From Caenorhabditis elegans (Eukaryota > Nematoda > Chromadorea > Rhabditida > Rhabditidae), in the NCBI RefSeq assembly GCF_000002985.6, contig NC_003283.11, positions 11,718,001-11,782,000 on the forward strand: a DNA stretch of 64,000 bases, given 5' to 3'. The position numbers and the translations under genes are program-made. Within the stretch, counting starts at the first letter, position 1. Every line of letters starts with the position of its first letter. The notes under the pieces were generated by a model. That model was not told the DNA's origin, searched no databases, and saw only the letters and a program-made list of their open reading frames with translations. Below, piece by piece: positions 36,026 to 46,918 of the stretch.

Positions 36026-39000
36026 TAATTAACTAGATTGCTTTACGTTTTTTTTCAAATTTTAATTGTTCACACCTACTTATTTTATGTGATGCGCCCC
36101 CCCCCCCCCCCCATATTTCTTTCTTTTATTTTTCAATTTCTTGCTTTTTTCCACTCGTTTTTTTACTTGGCTTTTACATGAATATATGGATAGATGTGCA
36201 CTTTTCTTCACATTTCTCACTTTTTGGATGGCCCCAAAGTGGGCGTCCAGAATGTGCCAGGCACGAAGGACCACCCAGTGTTCGTAACAGATGGACAAAA
36301 ACTGACAAGTATGTCCAGCCTTTTTTATGAACTTTTGTCGGTCCACTCGTTTTTTAAAAACACAAAAAACAAGAAAGAGCTAAAGCAAAGCTGGGAAAAC
36401 GTTAAGAGCTTGCATGTGAAGCAGAGCTTTTGACTGATGTTGTTCAGGCAATTGACTTGAAAGTTCATCCCACAAAACTTTGTCATTATTAACTCACTTG
36501 TAATTTGAGTTACCGTATTTCTATTTCTATTTTGAGAGAGTACTCTTAATCCGTTCCAGTTACATCATAGATTCTTTGTCTGAAATAAAAAGTCTAGATA
36601 AACACTCACATCTGCAAAACTTTAACTTAATATTTTATAAGTAACTCTCTGTGTTACGAAAATATCGGAAAATAATGAATGTGCGACTGATACGTATTTA
36701 AGAAATAATTTCAGATTAGGAACATCAAAAACTTAAAAACATAGAGAATGATCGACCACATAGTCTGAGATTTCAAGAACATACGCGTAACACTTTTCTG
36801 AACTATTCCAGTGTTTTTATGTTTGATCGATCAAAAATTGTATGATACACCAATTTTTAGGAGTTTGGATTTATTTTAGAAAAGTTTTTTTTTTGAAAAA
36901 ATGTTCTGCATTGCAAAATGTGTTGACTTGCCAAAATAATTTTTATATGTTTTTTCAAAACTTTGATTGAGAATTTTACCATGGTCAAATAACTTTGAGA
37001 GGATTTCCAATAATTATTATTACTGATTCTCTGATGCGGAATGTTATGTTGAATACCCTTTTTTGATTGATACTAGGTTCGTTTGGAAATTCAGAATAGA
37101 TAACTTAACCCGGCGAGGTATCATGGGCGCCTCATCCGAGCATTTTCACAGTCCTACAGTATGCTTCAGTTCATGAGCTTCACCCTGCAGAGTGACGAGG
37201 TTTAAACTGAAAACCTTTTCTTCTTAGATAGGGTGTTTATGTGAGCATTTATTTTTCAAGGCAAACTAAAGTAATTCATAATTGCAATGTTTAATTGGTT
37301 TTCCTTAGCATTTTCAGTATAAAGCTATTCTTTGATAAACAAGCGGTACTTTGGTCAAACAAAGCAATCTCATCCAAAACACAAAATATAGAATTCTAGA
37401 TAATAATGATAATGTATCTTTTAAGTATTGTTTACAACAGTAGTTTTAAATATTATTCATAGATCACATGCCCTGGCACACATTTTCATTCTCACTTTCT
37501 TCCCCCCATAAAACAGCGTCGTTCAAAAAACGAGTAAAGATCTTGCAACTTTAAAGAGAATATGTTTTCTTTACTTTCTTGTTTTTTGTGCTCTTGTTTT
37601 CTGTTCTTCGTGCCCTTTTCCACGCGACTAAATTTAATTTCCCACCCTCTCCCACGCCAATTCCAATTTTCCCCCATCTACAATCATCCAAGTTTTGTTC
37701 CATTTTTTAGAGGGTCGATCGTTTGCTCAAGAGATTACATTATTTACCTGAGCGCCCGCCAGTTAGTTTGTCTCTTCACTCACTCCATCTTTGAGTTTCA
37801 CAAGAATCCAACTCGGTTTCTTCTACATACATATATATTCCCATATTTTACTAAATATTTCGTGTCTTCCCTTCTTTTTTTTCTCCACTTTTCCTCCTAT
37901 CTTCATCATTTATCAACTACACTGACTCCACCCACATTCCTATCCATTTTGAGTCCTGCAAATTGTGCAAAAAACAGATGACCGCCCGACTCAGAGAATA
38001 TTGAATATTCAATTGGTGCTCTTGTTAAGTGATAAGAGCGCGGCGCCAGGAAATCGGGAGACTGACACGTCTGTCTGGAGCCATCATTTTCCCACTCTTT
38101 TTCTAACTTTCTTGCATTCCCCATTTTATAATCACTCTCGAAATTTTATGTGAAATGTTTTTGAACTCCACAACTTTCTACTAAAAAGTATGTTCCAAGT
38201 TCATTTAATCCTCGGCATATTGATCCTATGAGTTACGAATTAATAAGTTTCACCCTATTACGAATTACAAACATTGATAAACTACACAATCCTCTCACTG
38301 TTTCTTATCTTTTGTGCTCTTACAGCTGCGCCTAATTATTGAAGAATTTTAGAATTATTTATCAGATTAAAATTCAAAAGTTTTAAAGAGCTCTTCCTGA
38401 GAAGATTTTCGTTCATTTGTATGAATCTGACAAAAAACCTTCTTTGAAATTTTTTAATATAATCTACCCTCTATTCTCTATTAGTTCTGCACCCCCTTGC
38501 TCCACTTTGAAAGGTCATATCTTGGTTCATTTGGAAAATATCAGTAAATAATTAATCAGAAGACAACCGAGATAGAAAGCAGTTGAGCAACGGGTGCAGT
38601 AGAGAATATACGATATAAGTTTGTACAACAAAATTAGTAGATTTTTGAAACATAATATAAAATTTGCATTGTTATTGCAACGACAAAGTACCGTGAAGAT
38701 CTCCAAGAAAACCTTCAAAACCAAATTTTACGATTTGGCTTTGGTCGTTGCGTCAATTAAACACACTGGCTGTTGTTCTGACCAGGGTGACTTTGGATAC
38801 TTTTATGAGATTCTCAAAACAGCCGATCGGCCGTTGACCTCCTCTCTTCTATACTTTGTTCGTTCTGCCTCATCACCTCTTTTTTCTTCCTCTTTTTTAC
38901 ATTTTCACATATTCCGAATTACTAATTAATTGTCCCGAATCAAGCTGTTCAAAAAATGACATTTATGGTGGAGTTCTAACATGACATTTACGAAAATAAG

Positions 39001-39667
39001 TGTCGCCCCCGACCGGAAAAGTAGGTGGATGCCAAAAGAAGGAGAAAAATGATTCCACAATCGGAAACAAGCTCAAACCTTTTCTTGGATTGTTCACGCA
39101 TCATTGAGAATTTTATTGGGGATAAAAAATATCTGGGCGGGATATAGAGACTTTGAACAACCATGAGAAGTTGAACCTTCATAAGTTTATTTCTAACAAC
39201 TTTTATACAATATTTCAAGAAACCTCCTGAAAAAGTTCACAAATCACTTCCTTTTCTAATTCGAAGTTCTGTGGACTTTGCATTTGAAGAGTCAACTTTT
39301 GTTTCGAAACCGGAAAATTGTATTCGATTACATCAGAATACAACATAAAAGAAATGTGACGTCGAATCTTAACACTCAGGTTCTAAACTCTCCATTTTGT
39401 TTGAAATTTCCGTTATTAAATTAACACTATAGACATCTTCTCAATTAGGTGTGAATTCCTAAACCAGAAGAACACCCACGTCACTTGAATCTTCAGCCCA
39501 CACGCATTGCAGAAGAGTGCAACCTAATCTGGTTACTCCTCCTATATCCTCCGTCTTCTCCTCAATTTCACATTTCAACGGACAGCGTTTTTTTTGTTTT
39601 GAGATTTGCACATATTTCTCCAATTTTATCGTTATCTTAATTTTAATATAATATTTTTCAGTCGCTC
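36026..39667. other. Intergenic region upstream of smoc-1
   Basis: 3.6 kb with no convincing gene. It contains a 16-base C run (36097-36112) and pyrimidine-rich blocks around 37560-37930. Several short frames exist (for example 37562-37981 and 38621-38929), but they are built from C/T-rich low complexity or lack splice context. It presumably contains regulatory sequence for smoc-1. Confidence 0.5.
36097..36112. repeat. C16/G16 homopolymer tract
   Basis: Sixteen consecutive C on the plus strand, 72 bp after the aminotransferase stop. The G-rich strand is the minus strand. In C. elegans, long G runs are known deletion hotspots when the DOG-1 (FANCJ) helicase is absent. Confidence 0.9.
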
Positions 39668-40592
39668 ATGCGGCCCGAACACTTGTCTTTACAATTATTG
39701 GCTTGGATATACTTGATTAATGGGAATCCAATTGTTCAGAAAGGGGGACTTGGTAGGTTTCTGATTTTAAATTTGTTAATTGTAACTTTAATGTTTTTTA
39801 GAAGTTCTGGATATTACTGACTCAAATGATTTGTCTGTTCGTCAAAGATTCGAAGAAGTTATACGTCTAGATTGTGCATCACAAAGACGAAAAGCATTAA
39901 AAAGAAAAACTGACGGAGATGCTAGAATTTATATTCCAACATGTTCTCCAAAAAACTCATTGTAAGTTTCTTCGTATACATATTTGTTAAGTTTACTCAA
40001 TTTTCAGATTATATGATAAAGTGCAATGCTATGATGTTTCAATTTATTGTTGGTGTGTGGACGAACTGTCCGGAGAGCCAAAGTTAGGCTCATCGACAAC
40101 AAGAGGAAAACCAAAATGTGAAGAAACTCCAACAACTACAGTTGCTCCAAAAAGAGTGAGAAGAAACAATCGGTGTAAGGAAAAGAAGAGAACACGATTT
40201 CTGAGGCGATTAGTATCAACTCTCAAATCAGAAATGATAATGAGTGGAATAAATGCAACAAAAGTTAGCAGAGATTCAGCAATTAGATGGAAGTTTAATC
40301 AACTCAATATAAATCATAATAATGTGCTTGAAAGAAGTGAATGGAAACCTTTTAAATCAGTTTTGTTAGAATGGAAGAATGTCAGACAGTGCTCCAGAAA
40401 TCTTTTCAAAACTTGCGATCTGAATAAGGATAGAAAATTGACATTCGATGAATGGAGAAAATGCATTGTTCAAGGTGTGTTTTTGAGAAAAATCATCTGA
40501 TTTCTCATTTAATTTTTTCAGAAATCAACCGAGTACCAGCCAAACGTCCAGATCAACTAAACCCATTCCTGTACATTTTAAGATCAGAATAA
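39668..40592 (+). CDS. smoc-1: Secreted SPARC/SMOC family protein SMOC-1
   Basis: Secreted matricellular protein; known in C. elegans as a positive modulator of BMP signalling. Exons 39668-39752, 39802-39962, 40009-40474 and 40522-40592 sum to exactly 260 residues, the length I recall for SMOC-1. A short hydrophobic leader (LSLQLLAWIYLI) follows the ATG, which lies just after an ATTTTTCAG acceptor. Residues about 50-110 form a thyroglobulin type-1 domain (LDCASQRRKAL...YIPTCSPKNSLYDKVQCYDVSIYCWCVD) with the diagnostic CWCV. A basic linker (KRVRRNNRCKEKKRTRFLRR) leads to the SPARC-type extracellular Ca2+ domain. One EF-loop there is clear (DLNKDRKLTFDE); the other (NINHNNVLERSE) lacks acidic residues at some ligand positions. 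The last exon ends FLYILRSE. Confidence 0.93.
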
Positions 40593-40946
40593 TTTTAAGT
40601 TTTAATCCTCCCCCTCAATTTGCAATGTTCTTTAAAAATCTACCACGGGTAACCTCCTTCCATTAATCTATTAACCTATATTTGTCTTTCATTCACATAT
40701 TTGTTTCTCAACAGCATAATAAGTTTGCTTAATTTCAGAGCTTGTAGTTGTCCGGTGTTGAAATATCGTATTTATTTGTAGAAATTGTATTTTCATATTT
40801 TCATTGTCAGTTCAAAAACAAAACATATGCATTTAAATTAAATAAAAGTGTTCACTTTTAAAATAAGCACGTGGTGATATTGAAATAATAAGAAAAAAAT
40901 CACTATAAAAAGAACCTCAGAATTCAAAAAATCTATTTCGAACAAA
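40593..40946. other. Gap between smoc-1 and the PTP-like gene
   Basis: 354 bp holding the smoc-1 3' UTR and probable promoter of the next gene. An AATAAA-type polyadenylation signal lies near 40840-40845 ('aaataaaagtg'). No other feature was seen. Confidence 0.4.
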
Positions 40947-42548
40947 ATGGTTGGTGACGGTTCACTTTCTTCTGAATCAGTTATTGGTCTTCACACTTAC
41001 AATAGTGCAGCCGATCTAACTAGTGGACATGTGTAAGTTTTCAAGGTTTTCAATAATATTTAAGCTTAATTCATTTTCAGTATGACACTTGAAAAAAACG
41101 AGTATCTATTTGATCTGAACACAAAAAACGCTTGCACTCGTCCACTGGATATTTTTATCAAACTTCTTTCAACTTCCTCTGTCGGAAAAGAGTTTTCACA
41201 TTTCTCGTCTCTTCCATTGTCACGACTTCGCACTGTTGACGCTTTCTTTGATCACCCCGAATTGAATAAATTTGGAGAAATTCAAGTTTACGAGCAGACG
41301 CGTGTTCGAGCCGTTCATCGTCAAGGTAATTCAAAAACTTCAGAATAAAAATATGTAAAACTAGTGGGGCGTTACGTCATTACACATTTATTTACTACAT
41401 TATATTATTTTAGTATCGCAATTTATGTCAAGTCGTTAGTGAAATTTTAACAAATTAACTGAATATTCCACGATATCTCTATTTTAGTTCCACGCCTTGA
41501 TGTGGTGGCAGTACGTGAATTTCAATGTTTGACGTTCAAAAACAGAAAAAAAGCGTTAGGTCTTTCATGTAGGCGCCAAAACACCTGCCTGCCTCACCTT
41601 AAGGCGACCTTCGCCTGCATCGCGCACCGTCTATCAAAATAAATATGAAAATACCCCCTTATGGCTGTCACAAGGGACACTAAAAAGACGGAATGTCTAG
41701 ATTCTGACTACCCGTCTAAATCCAATCTTCTACACATTTCAGGTCATAATTACCTCAACTCAAGTTGGATCGACGGATATCGTGAAACTCGAAAATTCAT
41801 TGTCGCCCCGTCTCCTATGTCTGAAAGTGTTGCTCAATTTTGGCGGTGTGTTTTCGATCGTAATTCTCTTATTGTGGTGACACTGTGCGAGCTCCTGGAT
41901 GAAAAGGGAAAACCATTTGTGCCTGTAAAGATTGGAGAACCATTGGTAATTGATGATATGACAATTGAGTTGGATAACATTCGAAAAGTTCGACCGGCAA
42001 CTTACTCTTCTGTTCTGAAGATTTCTGAGAAAGGTGTCGAATCTCATAAAACAGTGATTCTTCTGACCTATAGTGGATGGGGAAAACTTGGTTATCCACA
42101 GAAACCATCTGATATTCTGGATTTATTGGCAGATATGAACCATATGAGAACAATTCTCAGAAAACAGGGACTTGAAAAGAAGATTTTTGACGACAGTCAA
42201 CGGACACCAATGACATTGGTGTGTTTTGATGGATTCAGTAGAAGCTGCACTCTTGTTGCTTTGGATATTCTTTGTCAACGTCTGACAGCCTCTCATGAAA
42301 TTGGTACTCCATTTGTTGATATTCTGGATACAATTGCTAGACTTCGAATGCTTCGTGGTGCAGCCTGCATGGTGATACGTTCTTTATAACTAGATTAAAA
42401 TTAATATTTTCAGAAAGCCGAGCAGTTTGTCTTCTTATCAATGTCAGTTCTCGAATATGCCATTCGTCATCATTTGGTGAATGTGGAGGATCTCGGTAAA
42501 ATCAGCTTGAATGGGTTTATCATTCGCAATAATCCTGAATCTTACTGA
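40947..42548 (+). CDS. Protein tyrosine phosphatase-fold protein, probably WPD-deficient
   Basis: A PTP-domain protein of about 365-378 residues. Exons 40947-41032, 41081-41325, 41701 (or 41743)-42371 and 42414-42548 are in frame with either third-exon start. Recognisable PTP blocks are HNYLNSSWIDGYRETRKFIVAPSPMSESVAQFWRCVF (split here by the reader: 'YINAS..DGY' then 'FIA..P....FWR'), TVILLTYSGWGKLGYPQ (WPD-loop region), and LVCFDGFSRSC (the CX5R loop with Cys and Arg kept). The canonical WPD is WGK, so the general acid Asp is missing, and the usual His before the Cys is Val. It probably acts as a pseudophosphatase or a slow enzyme. The KNRY region is weak, and the exon border there is uncertain because a dispersed repeat lies in the intron (41572-41640). 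Worms have many such diverged, often germline-expressed, PTPs. Confidence 0.85.
41572..41640. repeat. Dispersed repeat in the PTP-like gene intron
   Basis: GC-rich stretch with 'ggcgccaaaacacctgcctg' and 'cttcgcctgcatcgc', typical in composition of the 'cctgcctc' repeats seen often in Caenorhabditis introns. It is markedly GC-richer than its surroundings. Confidence 0.55.
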
Positions 42549-42933
42549 CCCGTTTTTTCAAGTCTACAAATAAAAGATTCTTCAAATTTTTTATTCTCAT
42601 TTTATTTCCTTCCGGATGACCTACATTAAAACTTGAGTCATTTTCCCAATTACCACCTTTTTGGAATGTCACTTTCAAGTGTCAAACAATGAATACGTAC
42701 ACATATCTTCAGATTTACTTTATATTTCTTCACATCTGTCACTGCCAAATATTTCAACAAATTCCAGTGAGTCCAGTAACTGGTTTGAATTTCAACAACT
42801 TTTTTAGAATCTGATTTATCTGAGAAACTATCTTTGTCAAGAATGTTATTATCTTTCAGAAAAATTTGTTAGACAATTTTCACAACGTTCGATGAAAGGA
42901 TATTTCTGAAAGTTTATAGTCTTACAGGTTGGA
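42549..42933. other. Gap between the PTP-like gene and the Met-Gly protein gene
   Basis: 385 bp, same-strand spacing compatible with an operon or a separate promoter. TTACAG at 42922-42927 lies 6 bases before the first ATG and could be a trans-splice acceptor. Confidence 0.4.
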
Positions 42934-43894
42934 ATGGGTATGGGAATGGGTATGGGAATGCCTATGGTTATGTCAATGCCAATGCATAATCTTGTTGGAA
43001 ACCCATTTGAACAAGGAATGGAAATTGTACGTTTTCATGTCATGATTTTCAATTCATAGTTCTCTAAAATTTAGGAATACTCTCCAATAACTCAACTTGT
43101 TTCATCAGTTGCTCATCTTGTTGAAATGCATCAAAAAAGTAAAGAAAGAGAAGAAGATCATCAAAATTCCCATGGTCCAATGTTTCCGGAATTCTCACAG
43201 CTACAGAGCCAGATGAGACGTAGGCCATCGATCTCAGAATCTGGAATTTCATTGAATGGACCACGATTTAATTTAATCCCGTACAGTCAAGACGGCCTGG
43301 GTTCATCTGGTTCATCGACAACGTCTAGAATTATTAATTCAATATCTCGTAAGAATGGATTTCTTCAACATGAGCAAAAATTCAATTTCAGCTGATACGA
43401 TTCCACCTGTAATGTGGAGGATTGGTGATCTAATTGGAAAGCATGATACAAATGAAAAAGAGAACTTGTACGATATGACTAAGATCAAAGGATTCCCTAT
43501 TACTAAAGTGGGTCGATTTACAGTATATTAAAGTTGTAACAATATTTCAGAGTCTTGATAATGAGAAACTATTTCGAGATGAAGATTTTGCAAATAAATC
43601 GAATAAATCTTGGACAGTCTTGGAAATTGCTAGAAAAATGTTGGGTGTTGGTAAGTTTTTCTTCTGAGTTTGCAAAATTCATTTGATGCCCTGTGTAATT
43701 TTGAATATTAAACAAAACTTTTTGTGCAAGATCGCTGTGAGACCTTTTGTGAAAATATAGCGTGTATGTACCTTTAAAATGAAGTCTCAAGTTTTTAAGA
43801 AACTTTGATAATTCCAGATGAAATACCGACTGCCAACGAAGGAAATGCAATAGCTCAGTTGATTGAAGAACTTCGAAAAAATAAAGAAAATTAG
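42934..43894 (+). CDS. Small uncharacterised protein with Met-Gly N-terminus
   Basis: Not recognised. Five exons (42934-43026, 43075-43348, 43392-43507, 43551-43650, 43818-43894) sum in frame to 219 residues. The first 17 residues alternate Met with Gly, Pro, Val or Ser (MGMGMGMGMPMVMSMPM), encoded by an imperfect ATGGGW hexamer run, so the true initiator among the in-frame ATGs is ambiguous. Next come a Glu/His/Gln-rich helix (LVEMHQKSKEREEDHQ), a Ser-rich linker with RRRPSISESG (a good basophilic kinase-site context) and a C-terminal region with SWTVLEIARKMLGV and AIAQLIEELRKNKEN, both likely helices. No signal peptide or membrane segment is convincing. Its 3' end faces the next gene only 68 bp away. 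Confidence 0.75.
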
Positions 43895-43962
43895 TTGAAA
43901 TCATCTATTCCAGTTTAAACTTGTAAGAATACAAAATTCAATAAATTATCTATCAACTATAA

Positions 43963-44996
43963 TCACTGTCGTTTCAAATATTCTCCATAATCAATAACTC
44001 CATCTCCATTAAAATCCAAATCATCCAAAACAGCATCAACAAGTCTCTCTGTTTCTGCTTCATCTGATACTGGAACAGGATGTCCGGAATCTAAAAAGTA
44101 TAAAGATAAGTCTATAATTGATTGGTTATCCAGTACCGTGTGCATCATGAGTGTGAGTAAGAGCCTTCAAAATTTCAATTCCATCAATAAAATTGTCCTT
44201 ATTCAAATCATGCATTGAGAAATAATGGAACCGTTGTTGTTCTTCTGTTAGCTTCTCAACTTCGATTTTATTTTCCAAATGTTGTTTGATATGTCTTAAA
44301 ACAAAAGAAGCGTACTATTGAAAATCTTTCTCAAATTACTAATGAAATGTGTCTTGAAACTCTTTTCGAGAAAAACTAACTATAACTTCTAACTGTAAGG
44401 GAAAAATGTAAATATTAACATTTTTAAAGTAGAATTTTAAATAGTTGTCAATATTAGGAATGTCCAAAACGCTACCTATTTCTCAGCCGTGAAACTTTTT
44501 GACACCACCGGATGTGCGCCTTTAAAGAGTACAGTAACTTTTGTTGTTGTAGCGCTTTTTTTAATAGATTTTTGCTCAAATGCTTTAGTTAATTTTTTCA
44601 AAATAAAAAAATCAATTAAATCATATAAATTTTGAAAAATAGTGTACCAACAATGAAAGATCGATGAAATTAAAAAATTACAGTCCTCATTAGAGGCACA
44701 CATCCGCTTGTATTTGACAAGAAGTGTCGTGTCGAGACCGAGTTATGTGCTTTTAGCGCGAAAATTGCTAAATTTCGCATATGGCATATAATTGCATCTA
44801 CATTTACTTTAACCAAACTAATTTTCATACGTACACTTGCACTTACTCTTCATCGTGTACTTCTTTTTCTTCAGCAAACTTTGCTCCTTGAGCTTCTAGC
44901 ACTAAAATTTAATAATTTATAAACATTAGAAAGTTATAAACAGATTTGCATACCTAATAGAAGGAATACAGTTGAGATGAATAAAAATCCACGCAT
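43963..44996 (-). CDS. MCFD2-like EF-hand secretory protein, short paralogue
   Basis: Small secreted or ER-luminal Ca2+-binding protein of the MCFD2 type; MCFD2 partners with the LMAN1 lectin in ER-to-Golgi cargo export. Exons 44996-44954, 44901-44847, 44294-44137 and 44090-43963 give 127 residues. The N-terminus (MRGFLFISTVFLLLLEAQG) is a signal peptide. Then come HIKQHLENKIEVEKLTEEQQRFHYFSMHDL (a helix conserved in MCFD2, seen in pieces here) and two EF-hand loops, DLNKDNFIDGIE and DFNGDGVIDYGE. Both loops have acidic residues at positions 1, 5, 9 and 12. The C-terminus is YLKRQ with no retention signal. It is the downstream member of a tandem pair with the 45530-46378 gene and lacks that gene's Gln-rich insert. 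Confidence 0.9.
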
Positions 44997-45529
44997 TATA
45001 GAGTGGGAATATGTATAAAATCAATAGAAATAGACAGAAAACTCTTTTTCTCAAGACTGCCAAATGTCAATATTTTATTATCAGTCTCCCCCTGCTTCGC
45101 CTTTTAGTTCCAACGCAAAATTTGGTAGTGCAAAAGCAAAAGCAAACATGAATTTTATTGTTACAGGTGCTAAATACAAATTTTCATTTGTTTTTATTCG
45201 ATCTCAACTAACTATAAGATAAACCAATAAATTATGCTTTTTACAAATGGGTTTCGAAAAATCATCACAACTTGAGAAATGATGGGGAAAATGCAAAATT
45301 GGAAAAATAACTAAAGTTGTAGGACTGGGAAATGGGGAGGGTGTCTGACTATTATGTACCAGTTAAAGTGTTAAAAGTGACGAGGATAGTATGATAAAAT
45401 GATTTGTTACAGCAGTCGATATAACCCATCAAAAGACGTAGAATGTTAATAAAACATTGAAAACTTTGGAAACGAGGAATTGGAAATTATGGCTATTAAT
45501 TAGATCGTTGTCCTAATCAGAATTCTCGA
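44997..45529. other. Gap between the two EF-hand genes
   Basis: 533 bp containing the 3' UTR of the upstream gene and the likely promoter of the downstream one. Nothing else was recognised. Confidence 0.4.
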
Positions 45530-46378
45530 TTATTGTGTGCCACCAGCTTTCTGCATTTGTTCCTGGTGAGATCTTGCTTGATCTTCTCGAAGCTTTTGTG
45601 CTTTGAGGAACTCTCCGTAGTCGATGAAGCCATCAGCATTGAAATCGTCGTCCCTGAAAATATTCAGTAAAGTATTTTTTTAAGACTTTGAATATTTTAG
45701 TGCTTTCTTATGCTAATTGCTAGCAGTAGTCTCTAGAAAATAAATTAATTAAATATATATCTCACTTTAAAATACTATCAATCATCGTCTCCAATTCAAC
45801 TTCACTTGGGAGTGGTGGTGGCTGATGATTGGCATTGGCATTATTTTGTGTATGCTGTGGTCCTGGATTCTCGGCATGGAAATGCGTTATTGCCTTAATC
45901 AACTCGACTCCATCCAGTTTCCCATTTTTATCTAAATCGTGCATATTGAAATAATGGAATTGAAGTTGTTCTGGCGTCATGTTAGCAGTTGGGTCCACTT
46001 TTCCGTCCAAATGTTCTTTTATGTGGCTGAAATGTTTTAAATTAATTTTGAAAATTGTTATTAAAACTTACTGTTCATCTCTGGCCTGTTCTCCACCAAA
46101 CTGCTGTTGCCCAGGCTGAGCATGTTGAGCTTGTTCCGCTTGGCCACCCTGATTTATTCAATACAATTTACAAAATTAAAGAAGCTTTAAAATAATAAAA
46201 ATCACTGTATCCAGATTGTTTTTCAGTTCAATTTCTAGCGAAAATAATTTTCTTATTATTCTTTACAAACATTGTTTACCTGTTGTGGTTGCTGTTGATT
46301 AGAACCAGGAAACTGCTGTGGTTGGTGGGCAAAGGAACCAAGAATGAGGCAAGATACCACCAAAATGTTGGCTGCCAT
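45530..46378 (-). CDS. MCFD2-like EF-hand secretory protein, Gln-rich paralogue
   Basis: Second MCFD2-type protein, probably a cargo co-receptor or luminal Ca2+ sensor in the early secretory pathway. Exons 46378-46280, 46148-46072, 46026-45766 and 45653-45530 give 186 residues. The signal peptide is MAANILVVSCLILGSFAHQ. It is followed by a Gln/Pro-rich segment (QQQPQQGGQAEQAQHAQPGQ) not found in the paralogue. The MCFD2 core has HIKEHLDGKVDP, MTPEQLQFHYFNMHDLDKNG and EF loops DLDKNGKLDGVE and DFNADGFIDYGE. An Asn/His/Pro linker lies between the two EF hands (PQHTQNNANANHQPPPLP). I recall it as F55A11.1. It is divergent from syx-5, another ER-Golgi gene, across a 540-bp shared upstream region. 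Confidence 0.9.
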
Positions 46379-46918
46379 TCCTGTAATATTATAATCACTA
46401 AAATATAGACAAAACTAAGTAAGAATACAGAAAACGGAATCAAAAACGGAAGCGTGAAGTGGAAGCTGTTATTTTATTTGTGTCGATTTACGGGGAGATA
46501 CGGTAATCGGGAGGCAACGTGTTCCAAATCTTACGGTAATCGCTGAAATTTCTTAAAACAATAAATCGAAACGAAAAGTTATGTGTATTTTTTTAATAAA
46601 ATTAACTTGACTGAGCATTTTGGTTGAGAAATATAAAACTTAAACTGAAAATTAAACAAAAAAAAAAGAAAAACTAGTGCATTGAGGAGCGTGTTTGTTG
46701 CGCATAAAATACGCAACGCCACGCACAACCTCCGACCACACATTGATTTTCTTCTCCACGAAGTCGAGCCGGTTTAGTGGACTGTTGCGACAATGCAGCG
46801 AAATATTTGTTATTTGTTTTTCTTTTGAAATAATATTTTTACCGTGACATTTGAATATATTAATCTTTTCGACGCTTTCAGTCATTTAAACAATATTTTT
46901 CAGTTTGTTCGATGTCGG
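46379..46918. other. Shared upstream region of the EF-hand gene and syx-5
   Basis: 540 bp between divergent starts, likely a bidirectional regulatory region for two early-secretory genes. A TTTTTCAG acceptor (46896-46903) precedes the syx-5 start. A short upstream frame beginning at 46912 overlaps that start. Confidence 0.5.

Noticed and set aside
37562-37981. 139-codon plus-strand frame rich in Phe, Leu, Ser and Pro
   Set aside because: It comes from a C/T-rich low-complexity stretch with no domain, no splice sites and no clear start. More likely regulatory or simple sequence.
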